This document shows, in pieces, positions 10,401 through 16,723 of a DNA stretch of 64,000 bases. Source of the DNA: Burkholderia sp. WSM2232. Lineage in GTDB: Bacteria; Pseudomonadota; Gammaproteobacteria; Burkholderiales; Burkholderiaceae. Numbering within the stretch: position 1 is the first letter of the stretch; each line of letters opens with the position of its first letter. The stretch covers positions 181,544 through 245,543 of the forward strand of contig NZ_AWZV01000010.1 of assembly GCF_000472545.1 (NCBI RefSeq). The letters run 5' to 3'. A program made the translations under genes and the position numbers. A model generated the notes under the pieces. The model saw only the letters and a program-made list of their open reading frames with translations. It was not told the DNA's origin and did no database searches.

Positions 10401-11196
10401 ACATAGTGCCGTATTGCCGGGGATCGGCTGCAGAGGACGTGGCGAGGCCTTCCGGCAAGGCCGTGTTGCGAATCCGGGGCTCTACAACCACCGTGAAATT
10501 GCGATGAGTCGCCAGATACCCTGACCGGTTAAAGGTCGCCCTTGGATGCTCTCGAACGACGGTCGCCACTTTGAAATGTTGCTCGACGACATCCTGCAGC
10601 TCGATCCAGTTTGACGAAAGCGCAGCGTCGAATTCGTCTGCGCCCCATACGACAAGTTGGTCGAGTTGTCGCACGTACTGTTCGACTACCTCTCTGGGAT
10701 CTCGACCTACTGCTTCAAGACGCCCACGCAAGCGCGCGAGCGAACCGAGTCCGTCGTCCATCAGCTTTGCCGAAGCCGCGTCGATGAGCTGCTGGCGGGA
10801 ATGTTCGCGAATTTGTCTGCGCAGGGTCTGGCTTATGCTGGACGAGCAGAGAAATTGGTGAAGCCCGATGTTGGAACCATCCAGCGTCGACGTTGCTGCA
10901 ACCTTGGCCAGTTCTTCAGCGACCTGGGCAGTACCTAGTGGACTTTGCAGTCGTTTGCACTGAAGGCAAACGCCCCGTTGGGTTGCTACGGATTCTCCCT
11001 CGACATCGAATCCCGCATCGCCGGAGCCGGATGGTTTGCCCGTGATCCTTATGCCTGTCTCACGCTGAATTTTTAGAAAACAGGCGAAGACAAAGCTCTC
11101 GAATTGCGGAGGGCTGAGCGAGCTGAGTGGAAGTCGTTGCCCATCGTAGTATGGCGGCTGCAGGATTGAATCTTCGGGGCCGGCTGTCGGGTGCAT
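7483..11196 (-). CDS. Mrr-like nuclease / NACHT-type STAND NTPase with HEAT-like C-terminus (putative anti-phage protein)
   Basis: This 1237-aa protein has three parts. Residues 25-135 resemble an Mrr/PD-(D/E)XK nuclease: LSPPQFESFVFACF, then GSGDAGFDVEG with acidic D60 and D64, then the catalytic-type QCK at 79-81. Residues about 280-480 form a STAND NTPase with Walker A GDGGIGKT (289-296) and a Walker B of NACHT style, LLLCDGLNE (352-360). From about 560 to the end are leucine-rich helical segments like HEAT or TPR-type sensor repeats. Nuclease plus NACHT plus repeats is the architecture of Avs and bNACHT defence proteins, in which phage recognition by the repeats activates the effector. 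The ATG at 11196 has only a weak ribosome binding site, but no later Met precedes the nuclease. It is divergent from the HEPN-helicase gene and lies in a tRNA-linked island. Confidence 0.8.
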   Translation of the reverse strand: MHPTAGPEDSILQPPYYDGQRLPLSSLSPPQFESFVFACFLKIQRETGIRITGKPSGSGDAGFDVEGESVATQRGVCLQCKRLQSPLGTAQVAEELAKVAATSTLDGSNIGLHQFLCSSSISQTLRRQIREHSRQQLIDAASAKLMDDGLGSLARLRGRLEAVGRDPREVVEQYVRQLDQLVVWGADEFDAALSSNWIELQDVVEQHFKVATVVREHPRATFNRSGYLATHRNFTVVVEPRIRNTALPEGLATSSAADPRQYGTMSTHTLKSLDDIRQLDDGELAIILGDGGIGKTAALSLLRANTARESSDSMLAVVISLANYLPGSINATIHQELGVVHGNWQTLPDRILLLCDGLNECPAPHMQAFLNELKPLLDRNRVVCVIATRDSSRRSRLVLPKKPSAYVQLEDLTPMGVRRLAQAELPNDEASAFVRAYRGLSDRSGSPHFWTPFAVLAAIGLWREAAELPATLGEILQALLLGRCRRNNELGDELAPDVILQLAGALAFHGIFHDGRLECPATQAGKWIGQARQLCSDALGVSGMKDTEVVNLLIQHELLRKTENGHLHFGHQLIAGALSARFLARNWRQHGQTLGESVADDAWVFAAQLVPDGERIDFLKAIFEADVVLGSQAALEMPREIQASAEQWLLYSVAPQHPEVARARALHGLSNLKSENAIGKLRQLAVDKRDPVHYAARRALSASGDVAFLRALLVEMDRIKSTPITMTGGNVAVWECAPLPVRLDLARQRLIESSPGDLVAESLFHVAYERDADDEEIVVRHLDAASDLGTWQVALFALQQIAPQRATKKANAAISAELSIIGKANLIRSATSAGIEIDVSLAFACATADLSDVEASTESNFHLGQLIDDVLRKKMLPPELVEQVEKKLPPSLGERRLRLWQLAAQCPSLMLAKYSLECIRQWGDDAGSACAFFLEQHKLRNEYADELLTACETGLRSELDWHCWRTERALKLVAELGFSADVVELLSSAIRRLSRVREVVESDSVHELDLVEQDIASKISASTPRHGFEYLVSSLIPAAALARTLLPKELLLSFLYYDTHSIAYVRDDFRAIFSDLDDEEIDTILVAITDEWTLLSGLLALSIRPATPVRINLLRRCLESGYMHPAKRHLIEQAIDACWNDGILFMVTDVIARIEDWPEAAADLFWSFVRMVARHLVTGDVAILQQALARAVTPFARRILTIWRDGVSRGEFKLPVTQFEAEKNLQHTDLSPPRLPQ

Positions 11197-12082
11197 GCGG
11201 TTGCTTTGTCTACCCGGCGATCTCAGCCAGGAATCTGGTTCATTGAAAACGCCGAGAAGTCGGGCGATCTATGGTCGAATTCGCGATGGCCTGTGGAAAC
11301 TATTCGGCACAGGGGATTCCAGTACCCGCACCTTGTCTATAAGGAGTATAACTTCCACGGTACAAAGCGGGTCTTGCATTCCAGTCAACGATTTTTTTTG
11401 ACCTTGGCAGTCTGCATGCATCCAAGCTCGATCCACGATAACGACCCAGCCGGTGGGTAGTCAACGGCCCGTGTTCGTTAGCGTCAAATGTGACGGTCTT
11501 CCACACAGCTTTGAATGTCGGCCCGGAGGAGGGTATTGGGGTATGCGCCTATGCTGTTTGGCAGCGTTGAGGGCGCCGGTGGATGGGTTTGGGGCTCCCC
11601 CAATGCGCTGGCTTGCCCCAAGGGGGCGCCCCAGTATCCTTGGATCCAAATGTTTTGTTCAGTGAGTCAGCGAGGATTGACCAACCGCACGACCATTTCA
11701 ACTCCCTGTTCCCCAAAACGGTTAAGCGCAACATCGGATAGCTGCGGTTATCAGATGTATAGGCGCAGCATTCAGACGGCGAACGATGGTTCACGCTACG
11801 ACCTAGTTACAGGAAAGGCTGTTGTACCCTGTAAACAGTCACCGCGACTAAACGCGCAGTGCAAGTCCACGCGACGCGTCTGCCGGCGATAGTAACGCGG
11901 TACGGATGAATGCGTCGCTCGCCTCGCGTCCCGTACAATACGTGCGCGCCATGGTCCGCAACCGACGTGGTGCAAGCGATGCGATCCGCGTAAACGACGA
12001 GCACGACGCCATGCGGACGATCGATACAAGGCGGAAAAATACTGCCGTTTTTACTCTCACGAAATACGCCGGGGACTGGAAG
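11197..12082. other. divergent intergenic region between the two putative defence genes
   Basis: About 885 bp separate the two divergent starts (11196 and 12083). It must hold both promoters, though I see no clear consensus boxes. Several overlapping frames of 60-125 codons exist on both strands and none has recognisable protein character. The plus frame continuing into the helicase gene is open from 11906 but reads like non-coding sequence before 12083. A GC palindrome (GGGGGCGCCCC) lies near 11622; a related GGGGCGCCCC occurs near 14315 on the far side of the helicase gene. Confidence 0.5.
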
Positions 12083-14032
12083 ATGCCGCCGATCGAAACA
12101 CTCAAGCCGTGGGCGCAAACGCCCTTCGAACTGCTGCGGCATGCCGAGGAGCACTTGAGAAGCGGCACCGACTTCGATCGGCGCATTGCAATGGTCGGTT
12201 TCGACAACAGCATCGAAGTTTCCGTCATTACCTATCTGTCGCTGAACCCGATCCAGCGCGGCAATCGCCCGTTCGCACGAGAAGCTGTCGCCAACTGGAA
12301 CAGAAACTTCCACACCAAACTGGAATTTCTCGAAGCCCATGCGCAGGATCTCGGTGTGCCGATGGAAGTCGAGCGTGCGTGGCTCGTCTTCTATCACGAA
12401 CTGCGCAACGATCTTTATCACGCCGGCAACGGACTCGTGCCTGCCGAAGAACACCTGCGCGGCATTAGACGCGGCGCGATCTGGGCGTTCTCATTGCTCT
12501 TCGAGTGCGACGGCGAGGCCCTGCTCGATGCATATCTGAGCGAAGCCGAAGCGCCTGCGAGCCCACCGGAGCCGACGGAACGTACCGCCGTCGCCATGTC
12601 CGACGCCACGACTTTTCTCCAGGCCTACCTATCGGTTAAACAACTGGCGGACGAACTGCTCGAACTGCGCGGCAAGACCGCCGATTTCAGCAGCTTGCTG
12701 GCCGAGGCGCGTGCGACCAGCGAAATGACCGGCTCGCAGACTGACCCGGTGCCTGCGGAACTCGTCGAGAATCTTGCCAGGGCGGAGCAGGCGAAAGATC
12801 TGATCCTGCGAGGCGATACACCACCGGGCGGGGATACGCCGCCGCTCGATTCACTCGCGCACGCGCTGGACAAGTTCGGGCTTCGTCTGAAGTCCACGCT
12901 CAGGTCGCACCAGCAGGAGATTGCGCTTGGCGCCCTGGATGCGACGCTTGCCGCACAGGCGGGCAATCGCCGCGCCGGCGTGGTCACGCAGACGAGCGGC
13001 TCAGGCATCTCCGGTTCGCTGCTAGCCTATCTCGCGCTTTGCATGCAGCACCCTCAGCTCAATTCGTTGCGCTACGTCGTGTTGACCGACATGCGTGGGT
13101 TCGTGATGCAGTTTGCCCAACTGTACAAAGACATGCTCGAACCAGACACGCGGAGAAAACTGGTCGTGCCAGCGAGCGGAGCAGAACTCGAACAGGTACT
13201 CCGAACCGCGTCATCCGACGTCGTCGTGACGACTGTGCAGCAACTCGATGCACTGCCCGGCTCATTTGCGGACGATTGCGTCGTGATCGGCTACAACCTT
13301 CGTTCAAGAGCACTAGCCGTCGTCTCCCACTTCCCGCGCGGCATTTATATCCTGTTCAGCTCTGGGCCCCTTGGATCGATCAAGCTTCGTGAAGAAGTTC
13401 GTGAGGTGTTCGGCGAATCGATCCGCGACCTGGCGTTTCAGGACGCGGTGCGGCAGCAGCTCCTAGTGCCGGTGCAGGTGAGGCAATACGCGAGGGGTGG
13501 TGCGTCAGGCGATGGTGGCGAGAGGAATCGTGGACGAGCCCCGCTCACCGAAAGCATGCTCGAATGGGTCGCGCGCGCGGCGCTTGTTGACGCGAACGAT
13601 CATATCCAGCCGTGCGCGGGAAAAGCCGTGATCCTTGTGCCGGATCTCGCCACCGGTACGCGGATGGTCCACGTCATCGAGCGACTCTGGCGTGAACGAA
13701 TCAGGAGCGCCATCAATCCGGCAGACACTTACGCCGCCATGCTGACTTCTGCATCCCCGCCGCCAGCGGCCGCCGACTTGCTTCGTCAATTTCTTCATTC
13801 CGGCTCGCCTGCCGTCCTGGTGATGACGCCGGCGCGGCTCGCCGGCCTCGATCTGCCGATCGTCGACCGCTGTTACGTGACCTTTGCCCTTCCGATTGCC
13901 GCCCGCGGCGCCGTGTTTTCGCTCGTCAGCCGCCGGCAACCGGGTAAGTTCGAAGGGTACGTCCACGATTTCGGCGGCAACGACTGGCGCAACCCATTCG
14001 ACGACGATGCCGCGACGCTCGCTGTGGTCTGA
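12083..14032 (+). CDS. HEPN RNase domain fused to a degenerate HsdR-like SF2 helicase (putative defence protein)
   Basis: I start at the ATG at 12083 (MPPIETLKPW, GGGGA upstream), giving 649 aa. Residues 10-145 are all-helical and contain ELRNDLYHAG; RNDLYH at 108-113 is an exact HEPN RNase motif (R, polar residue, three residues, H). From about 270 the chain follows the HsdR helicase plan: LRSHQQEIALGAL, then VVTQTSGSGIS where intact enzymes have GSGKS, YVVLTDMRGF for the TDR motif, VIGYNLRSRA where DEAHRS is expected, and late motifs such as VMTPARLAGLDLPIVDRCYV and VSRRQPGKFEGYV. Both the Walker A lysine and the DExH box are therefore gone. There is no HsdR nuclease domain, and no HsdM or HsdS gene in the window. 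I infer an RNase effector with a helicase-derived sensor. Confidence 0.72.
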   Translation: MPPIETLKPWAQTPFELLRHAEEHLRSGTDFDRRIAMVGFDNSIEVSVITYLSLNPIQRGNRPFAREAVANWNRNFHTKLEFLEAHAQDLGVPMEVERAWLVFYHELRNDLYHAGNGLVPAEEHLRGIRRGAIWAFSLLFECDGEALLDAYLSEAEAPASPPEPTERTAVAMSDATTFLQAYLSVKQLADELLELRGKTADFSSLLAEARATSEMTGSQTDPVPAELVENLARAEQAKDLILRGDTPPGGDTPPLDSLAHALDKFGLRLKSTLRSHQQEIALGALDATLAAQAGNRRAGVVTQTSGSGISGSLLAYLALCMQHPQLNSLRYVVLTDMRGFVMQFAQLYKDMLEPDTRRKLVVPASGAELEQVLRTASSDVVVTTVQQLDALPGSFADDCVVIGYNLRSRALAVVSHFPRGIYILFSSGPLGSIKLREEVREVFGESIRDLAFQDAVRQQLLVPVQVRQYARGGASGDGGERNRGRAPLTESMLEWVARAALVDANDHIQPCAGKAVILVPDLATGTRMVHVIERLWRERIRSAINPADTYAAMLTSASPPPAAADLLRQFLHSGSPAVLVMTPARLAGLDLPIVDRCYVTFALPIAARGAVFSLVSRRQPGKFEGYVHDFGGNDWRNPFDDDAATLAVV

Positions 14033-14727
14033 TCTGTCCGCGTCCGGAAAATGACTGCAACCGGCATCTACACAACAAACATCGGCGGTTCTTGGTCGGT
14101 TTTGGGCGTCCGAGCCGGCAGTGAGTACTAGTCGGTCACTATGCTCGGCGTTAGAAGGCAGGAGACGCGGAACAGCTTGGAAAGCAGGCGCATCAGTCAG
14201 ACGTTGCGCAATTGAGACAGCGTGGCTAGTGGCCAAGGGCGCCAGACGGGGGCGCTCCGTATTTGACCGTGCGTTCTCGTCCGGCTTGTTCCACTGTTGT
14301 GTGGGGGTAGATCCGGGGCGCCCCTGAGCGGCCGCAATGTGAACCCCGCACTCCGTCCGGAGGATCAGGCTCTGTGAGTTGAGGCTCCTGGCACTGGTCG
14401 GCTTCGGCCAGGCCGTGTTGGCAAATGCTTAACGGTATCGATGACGGTGCTGCCAAGACCAATGGTCTCGCGGTACTTCATCTTCGAGGTTGTTTGAACA
14501 GTGTTGGTACTGAATCTCCATTGTGATCCGTGGAGCGGCGGAAAGTGCCGGTAGCATTTCTCGGTATCATTGGCGGTATCGTCGATATATGGGCTAGCTG
14601 CATCCTTGTCCACATAAGGTTGCGGCCGTTAGATTGACAATCGAGTGGGGGTGGTGAATTCGGCGGTTGAGAACTTGTTGGGGTAGCGAGCGGGCGATAT
14701 AAGTAGCGACGGCGGCGTCAACACCAA
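14033..14727. other. intergenic stretch between HEPN-helicase gene and integrase
   Basis: About 700 bp with no gene I can support. An 82-codon minus-strand frame at 14365-14613 (MDKDAASPYIDDTANDTEKC at its start) is the only frame with mildly protein-like composition; I see neither a family match nor a convincing ribosome binding site. The region may hold a decayed cargo gene or the element's attachment-proximal DNA. Confidence 0.4.
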
Positions 14728-15936
14728 TTATGGTTTCGCGTTACCGAGCCGATCAATGTAGTCAGCCCACTCTTGCATGACGCGCCGACGGTCGTCGTCG
14801 AAAGTTGTTCTGTCATACGCCTTCTGCACGTCCCCTCGCTTCGCATGGGCGAGCTGCGCCTCTAGCACATCAATGTCGACGCCCAGCCGTTCTCTCCCCA
14901 CCGTGCGCAGCATGCCGCGGAATCCATGCGTTGCATGCTTTCCCTGGAAGCCCATTTCGCGCAGCGCCTTGCTCAAGGCGTCTCGGTGCAAGTGCGGCGT
15001 CTTTCGGCGCGCGGGCGAGGGAAAAACATAGTGAACGCGGCCGGTCAGCGACTCCAGTTCCTTGAGCAAGGCAACCGCTTGCTTCGGTAGTGGAACGATA
15101 TGGTCGTGTTGCATCTTCATCCTGCTGGCCTGGACGTGCCATTCGGCCCTGTCGAGATCGATTTCGCCCCAAGGCGCGGCCGCTACAACGCCCGGGCGCA
15201 GCCCGGTCAACATGGTCAATTTCAGGGCGCCCCGAGTGAGCGGCGACTTGTACATGTTAATGGCCTGAACGAGTGGCGTGATCTCGGCCGGCTTCGTGAT
15301 TGCCGGGATGTGACCTTTCTTGTGCCGGGGGATGACGCCGCGCAGCGAGAGGGGAACGCCGTCTTCTCGTAGACCATGCTGAATTGCGTAGGTCACGATG
15401 CCGCCGACGTACTGACGCGCTTTCGTGGCAAGGTTCGGTGCGTGCACGGCAATCCTTTCCAAGGCAGGCTTCACTTCGGGCGTCGCAAGCGTAGAGATTG
15501 GCTTGTCGCGCAGTGCCGGACTCAAATACTCGCGCACGACGAATTCGGCCTTCCGGTACGTCTCATCAGCCCACTCCTTACGCTTAAACGCGAGCCACTG
15601 TTGAGCTACCAGCTGAAACGCCCCTTCGGCTGCGCGTTTGCGCGCCGCTGACTCGGTTCGCCGGTGTTCGACCGGATCGGTGCCTTCGCGTACGAGGTTG
15701 CGCGCGGTAGCGGCCCCTTTACGTGCATCAACGAGCGAGACGTCAGGGTAGGGGCCGAGGCTGATGAAGTTCTCCTTGCCAGTACTGGGTCGGCGGTAGC
15801 GGAGCAGCCACGTTTTGCTTCCATCCGGCCAGACGCGCAGGGCTAGCCCATTCCCATCGGCGAGCAGGTAGGGACGCTCGCGCGGTTTGGCGACACGAAA
15901 CACCACTTCGGACTTGGGTTCGACGCGCTTAGGCAT
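14728..15936 (-). CDS. P4-type tyrosine integrase of the tRNA-Leu island
   Basis: This 402-aa protein has the N-terminal arm-binding DUF4102-like region (LLADGNGLALRVWPDGSKTW at residues 24-43) and a C-terminal tyrosine recombinase domain. Catalytic residues are visible: R247 in TGLRPG, K274 in SRMKM, H337 and R340 in THGFRG, H364 in QLAHAK, and the nucleophile Y374 in KAYDRT. It cuts and joins element and chromosome DNA, usually at the 3' end of a tRNA. Its start (15936) faces the tRNA-Leu gene at 16092-16178, whose 3' end is the nearer one, so that gene is the likely attB. Length and motifs are intact and it is probably active. AGGTG precedes the ATG by about 8 bases. Confidence 0.93.
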   Translation of the reverse strand: MPKRVEPKSEVVFRVAKPRERPYLLADGNGLALRVWPDGSKTWLLRYRRPSTGKENFISLGPYPDVSLVDARKGAATARNLVREGTDPVEHRRTESAARKRAAEGAFQLVAQQWLAFKRKEWADETYRKAEFVVREYLSPALRDKPISTLATPEVKPALERIAVHAPNLATKARQYVGGIVTYAIQHGLREDGVPLSLRGVIPRHKKGHIPAITKPAEITPLVQAINMYKSPLTRGALKLTMLTGLRPGVVAAAPWGEIDLDRAEWHVQASRMKMQHDHIVPLPKQAVALLKELESLTGRVHYVFPSPARRKTPHLHRDALSKALREMGFQGKHATHGFRGMLRTVGRERLGVDIDVLEAQLAHAKRGDVQKAYDRTTFDDDRRRVMQEWADYIDRLGNAKP

Positions 15937-15957
15937 GGCCTGACACCTCGATTTCGC

Positions 15958-15979
15958 GTATACGCAAGTGTATACGCAA
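15958..15979. repeat. two direct GTATACGCAA repeats upstream of the integrase
   Basis: GTATACGCAA occurs at 15958-15967 and again at 15970-15979, a 12-bp period, directly upstream of the integrase start at 15936. On the minus strand this reads TTGCGTATAC twice and overlaps the likely promoter. Such spacing fits an integrase arm-type site or an autoregulatory operator. Confidence 0.6.
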
Positions 15980-16022
15980 AAATCGTCGATGCCACGGGTA
16001 CATGACGGTCCTCTGCGGAAAC

Positions 16023-16057
16023 AAAAAACCCCGTAAGACGTTGATCTTACGGGGTTT
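16023..16057 (-). terminator. rho-independent terminator of tRNA-Leu copy A
   Basis: AAACCCCGTAAG (16026-16037) pairs with CTTACGGGGTTT (16046-16057) around an 8-base loop; on the minus strand the stem ends in a T-run. It lies 35 bp past the tRNA 3' end. Confidence 0.88.
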
Positions 16058-16091
16058 CTCGAACTACTGCGGCTTGCGCGGGAACAACCGT

Positions 16092-16178
16092 TGGTGCCCA
16101 GGAGAGGACTCGAACCTCCACGGTGTTGCCACCGCTAGGACCTGAACCTAGTGCGTCTACCAATTCCGCCACCTGGGC
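16092..16178 (-). tRNA. tRNA-Leu(CAG), copy A (island attachment side)
   Basis: The 87-nt minus-strand sequence folds as a class II tRNA. Acceptor GCCCAGG pairs with CCTGGGC, the CCA is encoded, the anticodon loop TTCAGGT sits between CTAGG and CCTAG and gives anticodon CAG, and there is a long variable arm and the T-loop GTTCGAGTCC. Its 3' end points to the integrase gene, making it the likely integration site. It has its own promoter and terminator. Confidence 0.96.
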
Positions 16179-16199
16179 ACGTCTTGAAGCTAGACAGCT

Positions 16200-16227
16200 A
16201 TTTTAGCGAGCTGATGCAGTGTGTCAA
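16200..16227 (-). promoter_or_regulatory. sigma70 promoter of tRNA-Leu copy A
   Basis: On the minus strand TTGACA (16227-16222), a 16-bp spacer and TAAAAT (16205-16200) lie about 22 bp before the mature 5' end at 16178. Confidence 0.8.
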
Positions 16228-16284
16228 TCCCCACCGCAACGACCGCCTTGAAACAGAAACATACTGCGGACAACCGCTCTACAT

Positions 16285-16321
16285 AAAAACTGAAGCCGCC
16301 TATACAACCCGGCGGCTTCAG
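16285..16321 (-). terminator. rho-independent terminator of tRNA-Leu copy B
   Basis: CTGAAGCCGCC (16290-16300) pairs perfectly with GGCGGCTTCAG (16311-16321). On the minus strand the stem is followed by TTTTT (16289-16285). It stands between the two tRNA genes, so they are separate transcription units. Confidence 0.9.
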
Positions 16322-16330
16322 TCTTGAATC

Positions 16331-16417
16331 TGGTGCCCAAGAGAGGACTCGAACCTCCACAGTGTTGCCACCGCTAGGACCTGAACCTAGTGCGTCTACC
16401 AATTTCGCCACCTGGGC
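16331..16417 (-). tRNA. tRNA-Leu(CAG), copy B
   Basis: This is a second 87-nt tRNA-Leu with anticodon CAG and encoded CCA. It differs from copy A at three positions: one in the D-arm region (GAAATT against GGAATT), one in the variable arm (CACTGT against CACCGT) and one in the acceptor stem (CTTGGGC against CCTGGGC, giving a G-U pair). Having two copies of the major Leu-CTG reader means that loss of one through integration would be tolerated. Confidence 0.96.
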
Positions 16418-16441
16418 AGGTGATGAACAGCAAAGACCGCC

Positions 16442-16469
16442 ATTATAGCGACAGAATGGCGGCTGTCAA
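16442..16469 (-). promoter_or_regulatory. consensus sigma70 promoter of tRNA-Leu copy B
   Basis: On the minus strand TTGACA (16469-16464), a 16-bp spacer and a perfect TATAAT (16447-16442) lie 25 bp before the tRNA 5' end at 16417, as expected for a strong stable-RNA promoter. The remaining stretch to the rnr start at 16724 shows nothing coding. Confidence 0.87.
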
Positions 16470-16723
16470 GCGTTTCTCAAAACTTGCCCAAACAGGCGGC
16501 GAGCCAGGCTGCGCGCGCCTCCTGGCGACTATCGGCGGCCCGCGTGGCGCGCAAGACGGGTGTTAGAATGCCTCGCAGTAGTTCGTTGGCACGGTGCACG
16601 AGCCCGTCGGACCCAGCCTTGAACGAGCCGGACCGGGGCAGGTCTTTCCAGTGCAGCAGCAAAGTGCCATGCAGGCGCCATGCAAACGCTTCTTAAGCCG
16701 AGCCAGATCGCCGACCGACGTCC

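Noticed and set aside
12083..14032. Type I restriction system HsdR subunit
   Set aside because: There is no PD-(D/E)XK nuclease domain, no hsdM or hsdS neighbour, and the ATPase motifs are lost, so it cannot be a working HsdR.
11622..14324. GGGGCGCCCC palindromes on both sides of the HEPN-helicase gene as inverted repeats of a transposon
   Set aside because: The similarity does not extend beyond the short GC core, and no transposase or target duplication is visible.
14365..14613. 82-codon minus-strand frame near the integrase
   Set aside because: Composition is mildly protein-like, but I could assign neither a family nor a credible start.
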